Assembly (NCBI GenBank): GCA_965222835.1
Contig: CBDCUQ010000004.1
Coordinates: 62,001-126,000, forward strand
Length of the DNA: 64,000 nt
Direction: 5' to 3'
DNA from: CBDCUQ01 sp965222835
GTDB taxonomy: Bacteria > Pseudomonadota > Alphaproteobacteria > Rhizobiales > Hyphomicrobiaceae
Position numbers and translations under genes: made by a program. The notes under the pieces are model-generated. The model saw nothing but the letters and a program-made list of their open reading frames with translations. It was not told the DNA's origin and did not search any database. Numbering within the stretch: position 1 is the stretch's first letter; the number at the start of each line of letters is the position of its first letter. Positions 26,090 through 36,479 of the stretch are shown piece after piece.

Positions 26090-27187
26090 TTAATCGAGAT
26101 CCCGTTCGGAACCTTGGCTTGCGGCGCGCCATATCGATATGGCCTGGCGCGTCTCGCCGACATCGTGCACGCGTACGATCTGAATACCTTGGGCAATCGC
26201 GGACAAGGCGGCTGCGATTGAGCCCGGCAGGCGATCCTTCGGGTCTTCTACGTTGCAGATCTGGCCGATGAGTTTCTTGCGCGAGGCGCCCAACAGGATG
26301 GGCACGCCAAGGCCGTGATAGAGGCTCATAGATCCGAGTACGGCCGTGTTGTGATGTAGATGTTTGCCGAAGCCAATGCCGGGATCGGCCACGAGCTTCG
26401 CTTTCGGAATGCCCGCGGCCTCACACTCTTGAATGCGTGTTTCGAGATAATCGAAAACGTCGAGCGTGACATCGCTATATTGCGGGTTGTCATTCATGGT
26501 CTTGGGATCACCCTGGGCGTGCATCAGCATCACGGGGAGGCCCGTCTCCGCGGCCGTCTCAAGTGCGGCAGGATCGTGGGTGAGGGCTGAGACGTCGTTT
26601 AGGATATCGACGCCGGCGCCGGCCGCGCGGCGCATGATCTCGGCCTTTCGCGTGTCTATCGATATCAGCGCGTTGGTTTTTGCGCGTAACCCTTCCAAGA
26701 CGGGGAGGACGCGGCGCAGTTCCTCATCTGGCGGCACGGCGTCGGAACCAGGGCGCGTGCTTTCCCCGCCAATATCGAGGATATCTGCGCCCTCCTCGGC
26801 GAGTCGCAGGCCGTGATTCACAGCGTCGTCGACGGATGCAAAATTACCACCGTCCGAGAAGCTGTCGGGGGTGACGTTGACAATGCCCATGATGCGCGGG
26901 CGGTCGAGCGACAGTCCGGCAAGCCGCGGGCGCGGCGCACGCAACTCTTCCAGAAGGTCGGATGCGGCGAGGGTATGACGACCCCAGTCGCGTTCCAGGA
27001 AATCGCCAAGTCCTATTGTTCTTCGCCGCGTGCCTTTGCCGGTGCGCTCGATCACCTCAAGGGCGGAAAAGCTCAATGGGCCACCGGCAAGTGGAAGACC
27101 GCCCCAGATTTCTTCCTCAGATTGCTCCGCCGCACCTGTTTGCGCTTGGAAGAGGCCAACGGGACGTATGTAGACTTGGCGTTGCAC
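26090..27187 (-). CDS. folP: Dihydropteroate synthase
   Basis: A 365-residue protein whose residues about 95-365 are the DHPS TIM barrel: RIMGIVNVTPDSFSDGGNF, ADILDIGGESTRPGSD, ISIDTRKAEIMRRA, DILNDVSAL, VMLMHAQGDP, VADPGIGFGKH and the final RVHDVGETRQAI. It condenses pABA with dihydropterin pyrophosphate for folate. The N-terminal extension (YIRPVGLFQAQ... to about residue 95) is typical of rhizobial DHPS. The start is unsure: the frame opens at 27376 inside ftsH, and I choose the GTG at 27187 just beyond the ftsH terminator with ACGGA upstream. It converges on the small-protein gene. Confidence 0.93.
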   Translation of the reverse strand: MQRQVYIRPVGLFQAQTGAAEQSEEEIWGGLPLAGGPLSFSALEVIERTGKGTRRRTIGLGDFLERDWGRHTLAASDLLEELRAPRPRLAGLSLDRPRIMGIVNVTPDSFSDGGNFASVDDAVNHGLRLAEEGADILDIGGESTRPGSDAVPPDEELRRVLPVLEGLRAKTNALISIDTRKAEIMRRAAGAGVDILNDVSALTHDPAALETAAETGLPVMLMHAQGDPKTMNDNPQYSDVTLDVFDYLETRIQECEAAGIPKAKLVADPGIGFGKHLHHNTAVLGSMSLYHGLGVPILLGASRKKLIGQICNVEDPKDRLPGSIAAALSAIAQGIQIVRVHDVGETRQAISIWRAASQGSERDLD

Positions 27188-27202
27188 GCGTTTTTTTTCC
27201 GT

Positions 27203-27241
27203 CAATAAGAAGAACGGCCGCGGGCAGTCCCACGGCCGTTC
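27203..27241 (-). terminator. Terminator between ftsH and folP
   Basis: A 9-bp perfect stem (GAACGGCCG at 27212-27220 with CGGCCGTTC at 27233-27241), extended inside by GGG/CCC around CAGT, is followed on the minus strand by TTCTTATT. It starts 29 bases past the ftsH stop and ends just before the folP GTG, so folP is either read through or has its own promoter. Confidence 0.7.
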
Positions 27242-27269
27242 GCTTTCATGCCCGAGACCCTGCTTTGCT

Positions 27270-29207
<1,938 letters not shown>

Positions 29208-29303
29208 CCGGTTTTCCTGCTCTTTGGGCCACGCCGATTTTCAGGACACGCAATCACTTAACAGTCCTTGTTGTATGCGCGTGGGCCCCCAGCTGCACGG
29301 TAA

Positions 29304-29332
29304 AGATAGGGATGTGCACCCCTTTTGCCAAG
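29304..29332 (-). promoter_or_regulatory. Candidate heat-shock (RpoH-type) promoter of ftsH
   Basis: On the minus strand CTTG (29332-29329) is followed after 18 bases by CCTATCT (29310-29304). The alphaproteobacterial RpoH consensus is CTTG-N17-CYTATNT, so all fixed positions match with one extra spacer base. The -10 lies about 97 bases before the ftsH start. ftsH is a known heat-shock gene in other bacteria. Confidence 0.55.
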
Positions 29333-29433
29333 CATGGCTGATCTTTGTTTAGTTCTGATAACCTCTTAGCTGAGGGCCGTTACGAAGAGTTTACCCATAT
29401 TCTTTCAGATTCCCCCATTCTTACGGGGTCCGC

Positions 29434-30840
29434 CTAGGGGCCTTCGGTTGGCGCAAATTGCGCGGTACAAACCTCAGCGCCGGTTGTTTCTGCGGGTCCT
29501 GCAAGTTCTGGCAACCACGGTGACAGCGAAGGCACCGCCAGGAGTTCCGACCCTGCTAGGAATGCCGGCAATGTTTCCAGGGCCCGTGCCGGCAGGGGGC
29601 CCATTCGGGTACCGCGCGAAAGCCCTTTGAGCTTTATGCGGCCCAGCGGTTTCACTGTAATTGGCGTCCTCGCGGCCAGACCGGCTGCCGCGGGTCCATT
29701 GCTGAGGCCGGCGAGGAAGCGACCATCCCATCGGACGGACTGACCAGGCCTGAGCAGGACCTCCCCGAGGTCCGCGCGGTTCGGTTCGCGGTAAACGCGG
29801 ATCAGCCGGCTTCCTGCGGAGACCATGGCGCCGCCGAGTGTTTGGGCGTGCCGGGTTCGGGTCTCTAGTGCCGTGAGAAGATCTTCGATTTGCGATAGGC
29901 GTGGCGGCTCGGACGTCCCTACGAACGCTTTGAGTGTTTTCGTAAGGACCCGGAGCCCAATCTCTTCCGGTAGTCGGGTCAGTGCGCCCCGCTCAATGGT
30001 TGCGAAGACGCCGCCGTGTACATCGACCATGGCCGAAAACGCCTCACGGGCGGCTAGATCGAGCGCGTCCTTCGCGCGCCGCAGCCTTCTTGCGGCAAGC
30101 GCCAAGTGGGGGGCGTCGAGACCAAGCTTTCTGAGCGCTGGGGCGGCCTGGCGAAGTCTCACGCGTTCGAAGTGCCCTTGTTCGTTGCTTGGATCTTTCA
30201 CATACGTCTGCCCGTTTGCTTGGAGCGTGGCCATTAGCCGGGATCTGGGCACACCAAGAAGCGGTCGTAGCAGATTGATAACCGGATCGTGGCTGAGTTG
30301 GCGTGAGGGTGCGATGGCGGCGAGACCGTCGACGCCGCTTCCTCGTGCCAGGCGCATGAGGAGTGTCTCGGCTTGATCCTCTTCTGTGTGGGCAGTGAGG
30401 ATCGCGACCGGACTTTTTTCGAGTTGGCGCGCATGGGCGATGAGCAGGGCGTATCGCGCGTCTCTGGCGGCCGCTTGAACGCCTGCTGCGGGTTTTTCGC
30501 CGCTCCAGGACAGGGTGCTGTGGCTAAGTCCCAGGTTTCGTGCGGTCTTGGCGACAAAGTCCGCTTCACGCGCGGATTCGGGTCTTAACCCGTGGTCAAC
30601 GGTAGCGACCTCGATTGACGGGGCCATTTTGCCGAGTTCTCTTACCCATCGGGCGATAAGGATCAAGAGGGCCATGCTGTCGGCGCCGCCTGACACGGCG
30701 AGCATGAGGCAGGAGTTGCCGGAGAGACCGGCAAAAAGCCGGGCCGCTTCGTCAGTGCCGATCGGCGTGGCTTGCGCTTTCACCATGCGGCGATATCCCG
30801 GCGCGTTCCATCTAGCTGCATCCGATGCGTTGGCGTTCAC
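29434..30840 (-). CDS. tilS: tRNA(Ile)-lysidine synthetase
   Basis: A 468-residue enzyme that adds lysine to C34 of the AUA-reading tRNA-Ile, making it read isoleucine. The PP-loop signature AVSGGADSMALL (about 48-59) is clear, with VDHGLRPES, TAHTEEDQAETLLMRLARGSG and INLLRPLLGVPRSRL further on. The GTG start at 30840 follows AAGG and overlaps the end of cpoB by 29 bases, implying coupled translation; an ATG at 30786 is an alternative. The C-terminal third is divergent, as usual for this family. Confidence 0.95.
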   Translation of the reverse strand: MNANASDAARWNAPGYRRMVKAQATPIGTDEAARLFAGLSGNSCLMLAVSGGADSMALLILIARWVRELGKMAPSIEVATVDHGLRPESAREADFVAKTARNLGLSHSTLSWSGEKPAAGVQAAARDARYALLIAHARQLEKSPVAILTAHTEEDQAETLLMRLARGSGVDGLAAIAPSRQLSHDPVINLLRPLLGVPRSRLMATLQANGQTYVKDPSNEQGHFERVRLRQAAPALRKLGLDAPHLALAARRLRRAKDALDLAAREAFSAMVDVHGGVFATIERGALTRLPEEIGLRVLTKTLKAFVGTSEPPRLSQIEDLLTALETRTRHAQTLGGAMVSAGSRLIRVYREPNRADLGEVLLRPGQSVRWDGRFLAGLSNGPAAAGLAARTPITVKPLGRIKLKGLSRGTRMGPLPARALETLPAFLAGSELLAVPSLSPWLPELAGPAETTGAEVCTAQFAPTEGP

Positions 30841-31828
30841 CTGCGGCCTTGCTTTTCACTGTCTGCCGCGCATTGGGGAATTTGCGATTCATCTGGCGCA
30901 GCGTGTTGCACGCCTCTTTGCGTTTTCCGAGCTGGGACAGTGCCATCGCGCGTTTGAGTTGTGCTTCGGGCGCTTTGGCGCTCTTGCTATAGGCTGCTGT
31001 TACAAGGTCGAAGGCTTCGGCGGCGTCGGAATAGTTCCGTTGCACATAATGCGTTTCGCCAAGCCAATACAATGCATCGGCCGAGAGCGCGTCCTTGGGA
31101 TACTTTCTTAAGAAGGCCGTAAATCCCGCCTGTGCTGCTCCGTAATCCTGGCGAAGGAGATGGCCGTATGCGGCTTCATAGAGCTGTTTGGGCGATTCGC
31201 CGGCTGCTGAGGGATTGACGGCGGCGACGGTTGCTTCAGGCAACGGTGCAGAGGCGACCGGCGGTGGCACGGGGCCGACACCCGAATCCTTTATCAGGCC
31301 ACCGATCGGATCGCCGGTGTCCGCATTGACTGTTGTCGAGCCAAATGTGCTGACCTTTGCGCCCGGTTCTCCGAACTGAACGCCCGAGCGGGGGCCCGTC
31401 GCCGGTCTGCCGGTGCCGACGCTCGGCGCGGGGCCGTTGGTTCGCAGCTGGTTGGAGATCTGGTCGAGCTGGGATGTGATGGCTTGCACCTGTGTTTCGA
31501 GCGCATCGATGCGCGCGCTGTCGGCTCCGTTCATCGATGAGACGCGTGGCGCGGCGGCTGCGTTGGCGGCGCCCGAGCGTGCGAGGGATTCCAATGTTCC
31601 AATGACGACTTGAAGATCAACAAGCTGGCCTTCCAGCTGCTCGATGCGCTTGCGCAATGCAGTGACCTCGGCATTGCCTTTTCCGGCTGCCGCGACTTTG
31701 GGTGCGTTGGCAGCCTTAGTCGCGGGCGCCTGAGCGGCGGCTGGCACCGTCAGCAACACGGCGGCGGCGATCGCGGCTGCCACGGGCAGAACGCCGTCTG
31801 TCCCGAGTCGATTTAGGAGCTTATTCAA
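30812..31828 (-). CDS. cpoB: Cell division coordinator CpoB (YbgF)
   Basis: A 338-residue periplasmic protein that links Tol-Pal to peptidoglycan synthesis during constriction in E. coli. It has a signal peptide (LPVAAAIAAAVLLTVPAAAQA), a coiled-coil trimerisation segment (VTALRKRIEQLEGQLVDLQVVIGTLESL, and further heptads to about 165), a Gly/Pro-rich linker and a C-terminal TPR domain (PKQLYEAAYGHLLRQDYGAAQAGFTAFLRKYP, LSADALYWLGETHYVQRNYSDAAEAFD). I choose the TTG at 31828, which puts the signal peptide near the N-terminus and follows AGGGGA; the ATG at 31912 would add 28 unlikely residues. It sits between an OmpA-domain gene and tilS. Confidence 0.92.
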   Translation of the reverse strand: MNKLLNRLGTDGVLPVAAAIAAAVLLTVPAAAQAPATKAANAPKVAAAGKGNAEVTALRKRIEQLEGQLVDLQVVIGTLESLARSGAANAAAAPRVSSMNGADSARIDALETQVQAITSQLDQISNQLRTNGPAPSVGTGRPATGPRSGVQFGEPGAKVSTFGSTTVNADTGDPIGGLIKDSGVGPVPPPVASAPLPEATVAAVNPSAAGESPKQLYEAAYGHLLRQDYGAAQAGFTAFLRKYPKDALSADALYWLGETHYVQRNYSDAAEAFDLVTAAYSKSAKAPEAQLKRAMALSQLGKRKEACNTLRQMNRKFPNARQTVKSKAAGERQRIGCS

Positions 31829-31992
31829 GTGATCGTCCCCTGCCTTGCCTAATTTTTGGAGTCGCACACCCAATTCATAGCATTTGGGCGGTTCATCTGC
31901 GAACGCGTTCAATTTGCCTCATCCGCACTATTTTTTGTCTCATGTGCTGGTCGCGCTCCGAAGGGGCGGCACTTGTGCCAGTTCGCCTTGCT

Positions 31993-32012
31993 CCCGACCC
32001 GTTCGGGTCGGG
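31993..32012 (-). terminator. Strong hairpin directly after the OmpA-domain gene
   Basis: A perfect 8-bp stem (CCCGACCC/GGGTCGGG) with the loop GTTC on the plus strand begins one base beyond the stop codon. No U-tract follows. It may reduce read-through into cpoB or stabilise the upstream mRNA. Confidence 0.45.
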
Positions 32013-32013
32013 G

Positions 32014-33003
32014 CTACCAGCCCGAGTCGTCAAATGGGCCGGAATCGGGGGCCTTGTCATCGATCGGCCGGATTGGACGGGTCTCGCGGGTCTCGGCACG
32101 CTGGAGCAGGACCGTTATGGCTCTTCTGTTCTGTGCGGCACAAGCCGACTCCGCGCAGTTGGAGAGGCGCCGCTCGCGGCCCCAGGGGACGATCGAGAGC
32201 CGTCCCGGTGCGACGCCCTGGGCGATCAGGCGCTGGCGAACGGCCTCAGCGCGCTTCTTCGAGAGCGCGGCCTGCTGCGCCGGCAAGAGCGGGGGGTCGT
32301 CGGCGTAACCTTCGACGGTGACGTCGAGCTCGGGGCGCTTGCCGAGCCAGCGCGCCTGAGCATTGATCACAGTACGGGCCCGCCCGCCGAGTTCAGCGCT
32401 GCCCAAGCCAAAGAAGACTCTGTCGCCGGCTTCAAGAATAAACCGCTCTTCGAGTGCGGCCGAAACACGGGTTGCGGGTGGTTGAATAGGTGGTCTTCTT
32501 ATTGGCTTTGCCCGCGCGGTGTTGCGATTTGAGGGTGCTGCGCGTCGGTCGCTTGGTGTTCGTGCCCAGGGCAAGGTGGGATTCGGCGACGTTGGTTTTG
32601 CGTGGGATTCTAATCGTGGCGGCCGTATCCGCGGAACGTCTCGATCAGCCTGATACAGATCAGCAAGGTAGCGGCGTGCCGCATCAGCGAGCGTGTTCTT
32701 GTGATCGAGCGCGATGACGCGTTCGAATAGCCGTTGCGCCGTGCGAAATCGGCCATTCTCGAATTCGCTGATTGCGGTCTCGAAGAGATCGGTTTGCGCG
32801 GTAGTATTACCGATATCGGTGTGCTCGGCGCCGGGGTCGATTGATTCCTCCGCAAATGCGCCGCCGCGCGGATCTTCACCTGCGTCCTGGGCAGTGGCGG
32901 CGGTCGCAAAAACGGCGGCCATGACGATGGCCAAGAGGGCCACTGATCTCGGTGTGGCATTGGGCGCGGAAACCGGACAGGCCTTTGCCCCGCAAAAACG
33001 CAT
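32014..33003 (-). CDS. OmpA-domain protein in the pal position, with a TPR-like segment and no lipobox
   Basis: A 329-residue secreted protein. A signal sequence (SVALLAIVMAAVFATAATAQDA) has no cysteine at the cleavage site, so it should not be lipidated. Residues about 67-110 (FETAISEFENGRFRTAQRLFERVIALDHKN) resemble a TPR pair. A Pro/Arg-rich basic linker follows. The C-terminal domain (about 190-300) is OmpA/Pal-like: FFGLGSAELGGRARTVINAQARWL, LDVTVEGYADD and LSKKRAEAVRQRLIAQGV, which include the Asp and Arg positions that hold peptidoglycan DAP. In relatives the gene before cpoB is usually the lipoprotein gene pal. AAGGA precedes the ATG at 33003; 33030 is an alternative. Confidence 0.78.
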   Translation of the reverse strand: MRFCGAKACPVSAPNATPRSVALLAIVMAAVFATAATAQDAGEDPRGGAFAEESIDPGAEHTDIGNTTAQTDLFETAISEFENGRFRTAQRLFERVIALDHKNTLADAARRYLADLYQADRDVPRIRPPRLESHAKPTSPNPTLPWARTPSDRRAAPSNRNTARAKPIRRPPIQPPATRVSAALEERFILEAGDRVFFGLGSAELGGRARTVINAQARWLGKRPELDVTVEGYADDPPLLPAQQAALSKKRAEAVRQRLIAQGVAPGRLSIVPWGRERRLSNCAESACAAQNRRAITVLLQRAETRETRPIRPIDDKAPDSGPFDDSGW

Positions 33004-33191
33004 CTGAGGTCCTTCTCGATGGGCAGACATGCCTCTAACCCTTGGTCGGAGAACATTTTTATGCGGCTAAAGTGTGCCGGTTTCCCGGTCGCGCGCCGGT
33101 TGCACCGACCGCGGCGGATGCACGGATGGCGAGAAAAACGTCATGAATCTGAGTTGGTTAGTTGTGCGTTGCGCTTGGCGTTCCGGCGGCT

Positions 33192-33935
33192 TCAGACGTC
33201 GAGCTGGAGACCGTCTTCGGCGAAAACCACACGGGGATCGGTGACCGCGCTGCGATTGACCAGCATGTCCCGACCCATGTGAGTCAAGAGAACGCGCTTT
33301 GCGCCGAGGCGGCCGAGGTTTTTCTCAATGGTTCGCCAGTTCAAATGGTATCGCGCTTCACGTTCGAAGGCGAAGCATTCGGTTATGAAAAGATCAGCGC
33401 CGACTGCGGCCGGAATCAGGCTTTCAGTCCATTCGGTATCGCCGGAGAATGTTAGGGTTTTGCCTTCGGCTTCGATGCGCAGTGCGTACGGTGGCGCGCC
33501 TGAGGGGTGGACAACCTCAAACGGTGTGATCTCTACGCCTGAAACGTGCATCGGTGTGCGCTCGGCGTATTCCAGGAATGTCAGGTCAAAGCGGCGTGGT
33601 GTCGTGGTTGCTCCCGGAAAAAGGGCTTCCGCGGCAGCAATAAACCGCTGCTCCGTTCCGACCGGGCCGGTTACGGTTAGGGGCGCGGTGCGTGCGCTCA
33701 CATGGTTGGCGTGGATCAGCCACCAGACGAGGCCTCCAAAGTGATCTCCGTGAAGATGCGAGACGAAGATCGCGGGGATGGTGTTTGGGTCGATGTCTTC
33801 GCGCTCGAGTCCAAGGAGCGTCGTGGCTCCGCAGTCGATGAGGAATTCGACGCTTGAGGTTGAAACGTGAAAGCAGGTATGGAGTCGGCCGCCGCTGCCG
33901 AAGGCATCGCTACAACCAATAACTGTAAGCTTCAT
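33192..33935 (-). CDS. MBL-fold metallohydrolase (RNase Z-like)
   Basis: A 247-residue metallo-beta-lactamase fold protein. Metal ligands are seen in VSHLHGDHFGG (about 80-90), in FSGDTEWTES (the bridging Asp), and in LLTHMGRD (late His). The opening KLTVIGCSDAFGSGGRLHTCFHV and the Tyr/Thr-free middle fit the ribonuclease Z/phosphodiesterase-like branch, but the long arm that binds tRNA is not obvious, so the substrate is unknown. AGGGAA precedes the ATG at 33935; the upstream open frame is not supported. Confidence 0.82.
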   Translation of the reverse strand: MKLTVIGCSDAFGSGGRLHTCFHVSTSSVEFLIDCGATTLLGLEREDIDPNTIPAIFVSHLHGDHFGGLVWWLIHANHVSARTAPLTVTGPVGTEQRFIAAAEALFPGATTTPRRFDLTFLEYAERTPMHVSGVEITPFEVVHPSGAPPYALRIEAEGKTLTFSGDTEWTESLIPAAVGADLFITECFAFEREARYHLNWRTIEKNLGRLGAKRVLLTHMGRDMLVNRSAVTDPRVVFAEDGLQLDV

Positions 33936-34143
33936 AAGGCGTTCCCTGACCCTCTGTTTCCCCGGATCTGACCGGATATGCCCTTTCAGCCTAAAAGGCT
34001 GTTCCACGGGGAACAGATTGGGTCATGGGTATTGCCATCCGCGGCTTGCCGCAAGCCGCTTAGGGCAACAACACTGTTGAGTCTTCGGCTCAGGTGGCAG
34101 TTCGCGGCATTGCGGTGCCATAGTCGGTCCGCCCGCCAGCCTC

Positions 34144-34461
34144 TCAGGTTTTGGCTGGCCTCGCGTCTTGAGATTCGGCATCTGGACCTTGCGCAAGCGC
34201 CGGCTCAGCTTCCTTCTTACAAGCCTCGAACAGGGCAAGGTTCTGACAGAACAGTGGTCTTTCACCGCTTTGCGGTTCGGTTTCCAACCAAAACAGGCAT
34301 TCGCGGGCGTTGGGGCATCTTAGGCAGTTGAGGCGCGCTTTCGCGTACGCTTCGCCTCCCTCAAGCCGGGCCAGTTTGGCGGGGTCGACGTCAAGGCGCT
34401 CCATCATGTCATGCATACGACTGGCCTGCCGCTCAACATGGCAGCACATGGGCCATTTCAT
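34144..34461 (-). CDS. DUF6455 cysteine-containing small protein
   Basis: A 105-residue cytoplasmic protein. Its conserved part reads ARLEGGEAYAKARLNCLRCPNARECLFWLE and later PLFCQNLALFEACKK, giving spaced cysteines (CxxC, a third five residues later, then FCxNxxLF) as in the DUF6455 family. The cysteine pattern suggests a metal or Fe-S site, but this is not established. The N-terminus also has a CC pair (MKWPMCCHVERQ). Neighbours are the MBL-fold gene and the phosphorelay island; no operon is clear. GCGGCTTG/CAAGCCGC (34041-34059) forms a hairpin downstream. Confidence 0.7.
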   Translation of the reverse strand: MKWPMCCHVERQASRMHDMMERLDVDPAKLARLEGGEAYAKARLNCLRCPNARECLFWLETEPQSGERPLFCQNLALFEACKKEAEPALAQGPDAESQDARPAKT

Positions 34462-34693
34462 TACTTCTCTCCATGGACATCCAGGTCTCTTTTCTTTGCG
34501 GGCCCTTCTCCCGAAGCCGGCCGGTCAAATCGCAACACCCGGCGCGTTCGGCGAGTGTCAGACTGGCCGTTTAGGTTTCGGTTGATGGGGATCAACTGTA
34601 GTCGTTTTGCCGCAGCACATGTGTGCAGTGCGGTCGTTTCAGGTTTTGTCGCGAGGTGCATACGGCCCTTCCGCTGCCATATGCGGTTACGGG

Positions 34694-36406
34694 TCAGGCT
34701 GACGCGCGAATGTTCTCCGTGACGCCACAGTCCGCGCCTTGCTCGCCAGTGCCATGTGTGACGACGTTGCTTTGCTCACTCGCTTGGACGTCTTCGATGG
34801 CTTCGGATCTGACGGCCTCATTCACCGCGGCGGTCTCCTCTGCGACGGTGGGCGCTTCGAGGGCGGTCGTTTCCTGCTCGCGCTCTTCCGAAGCCGATTC
34901 GGGTGCCGGTTCTGACGCCGTGGGCGCGTCTGCGGCGCTCGCCGGATGCTCCTCCGCCGCGGCCGTCCCTTCTTCAGGCATTGGGGCTGCGGGGTTAGCG
35001 GTCAGCTCCTGGGCGGGCAGTGCATCAGCAGATTCTGCCGGTGCGTCCTCGGTTTGGCCGATTTGCAGGCCGTCCTTCGCGGCCTCGGCCCCTTTGTCAC
35101 CACCTGCCGTCTGCGGGCACCACTTCACCGAGATTTCTATGATCTCTTCCTGCGTGTAGGGCTTGCCCAGATGGTCGCTCATGCCGGCATTGAGGCAGTT
35201 GGAGCGGTCGTCACGCAGCGTCTGTGCCGTCAGCGCGATGATCGGGATCGGCATCCGGTTCATTCTGGTTTCGTTTTGCCGGATGAGGCGGGTCGCCTCA
35301 AATCCATCGACATTCGGCATCTGGCAATCCATCAGGATGAGATCGAAGGGTTCCGCCAGGTACTTGTCCACGGCTTCGCGTCCATCGGAAGCGGTGCCGA
35401 CTTTGGCTCCGGCCTCTTCCAGGTAATCGCATGCGAGCGCCTGGTTCACTTTGCTGTCTTCGGCGATCAAGATATGCATGCCGGCGAGAGGTTGCTCAGT
35501 CGCCGTCTCTACACCGGATTGGTTTTCTTCGGCAGTGGTCTCACTGGATCCATCGGCAGGTCGCCGGATTCCTTCGAGAGTGGCGATGACCTTGTTGAAC
35601 TCCATCGCGAAGGAGGCGCCGAGCACCCGGATTCTGGACCTGTCGTGAATTTCGATCTCGACTTCGATGCGCTGGCAAAGGTCCGACAACTGCACGGCAC
35701 CCACGGACGCGCAACTGGACTTCAGCCAGTGAAGGGCCTTCTTGGCATCGTCCCATTTTTCCGTACCGAGTGCCGCTTCCAGTGCCGTGGCTTTTGCAGG
35801 TGCTTCTTCAAGGAAGCAATCAATCAGTCGATTGGACCCGCCCTGCCACTGAGCATAGACGTCGTCCTCGGCGCTGCTGACCTTTCGCGTCGATCTGCGT
35901 CCGACATGGAATACCGGCTTCCAGACAAGTCCAGCAATTTCGAGCATGAGCCGGTCTCTCAGCCAGCGCAGGGGTTCTTCGCCCAGACCTGAGCCGAAAA
36001 CAATTGTGGTGCTGCCGTAGACGAGTGCAAGCGCTGGTTCGCCGCCCTTGGAACAGATTTCGACCGACTTTACATCCACGAATGGAATCGGTTTCGTGCT
36101 CTTGTCCTTATTGTTTTTTTGTTTCTTTTGGGGCCGCGCATCGAGATCCACCAAGATGCTTTGATCGGCGATTGTAAGCGTTTCGGTGACTACGCTCGGT
36201 CGCATGGACTTCTTGCGGCCGAGGAGTCGTGAAATGAGAGTTGGCCTGCGCGGCGGCGCAAACGAGAGTCGCATCCGGTCGATTCCGCGGCGGCGCAAGT
36301 TCTCGACGAGGATGCCCTCCGGCGCAGTCGAATCCGACCGGAAACGAGCGTCTCCAATTCCCGGAAGAACACCCGCGTTAAGCTGGTTGCTCGGATTGTC
36401 TGTCAC
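34694..36406 (-). CDS. Hpt-receiver phosphorelay protein with an N-terminal beta-rich domain and an acidic tail
   Basis: A 570-residue cytoplasmic protein. The N-terminal ~165 residues are unrecognised but beta-rich (TLTIADQSILVDLDAR, FVDVKSVEIC, PALALVYGSTTIVFG, then helix GEEPLRWLRDRLMLEIAG), somewhat like a PH-type fold. An Hpt domain follows with phospho-His about 226 in ALHWLKSSCASVGAVQLSDLC. The receiver (about 315-435) has IAEDSKVNQ, the acceptor Asp in LILMDCQMPNVDG and the switch Lys in HLGKPY. The last ~135 residues are Ala/Glu/Pro-rich, acidic and low-complexity. I choose the GTG at 36406 (GGGGA 7 bases upstream); an in-frame TTG lies at 36463. It closes the left arm of the phosphorelay island. 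Confidence 0.82.
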   Translation of the reverse strand: MTDNPSNQLNAGVLPGIGDARFRSDSTAPEGILVENLRRRGIDRMRLSFAPPRRPTLISRLLGRKKSMRPSVVTETLTIADQSILVDLDARPQKKQKNNKDKSTKPIPFVDVKSVEICSKGGEPALALVYGSTTIVFGSGLGEEPLRWLRDRLMLEIAGLVWKPVFHVGRRSTRKVSSAEDDVYAQWQGGSNRLIDCFLEEAPAKATALEAALGTEKWDDAKKALHWLKSSCASVGAVQLSDLCQRIEVEIEIHDRSRIRVLGASFAMEFNKVIATLEGIRRPADGSSETTAEENQSGVETATEQPLAGMHILIAEDSKVNQALACDYLEEAGAKVGTASDGREAVDKYLAEPFDLILMDCQMPNVDGFEATRLIRQNETRMNRMPIPIIALTAQTLRDDRSNCLNAGMSDHLGKPYTQEEIIEISVKWCPQTAGGDKGAEAAKDGLQIGQTEDAPAESADALPAQELTANPAAPMPEEGTAAAEEHPASAADAPTASEPAPESASEEREQETTALEAPTVAEETAAVNEAVRSEAIEDVQASEQSNVVTHGTGEQGADCGVTENIRASA

Positions 36407-36479
36407 GATCTTATCCCCACACGTTCTTCTTCTCTTTGCCTCGATTGCTCCACGTTCCGGCAATCCCCCGGCAGTCGTC

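Noticed and set aside
34041..34059. GCGGCTTG/CAAGCCGC hairpin as a REP-type repeat
   Set aside because: Only one copy is seen in the window and it is not followed by a T-tract; I keep it only as a note.
36407..36463. An upstream TTG start that would add 19 residues to the Hpt-receiver protein
   Set aside because: Its purine-rich stretch touches the TTG directly, while the GTG at 36406 has a well-spaced GGGGA.
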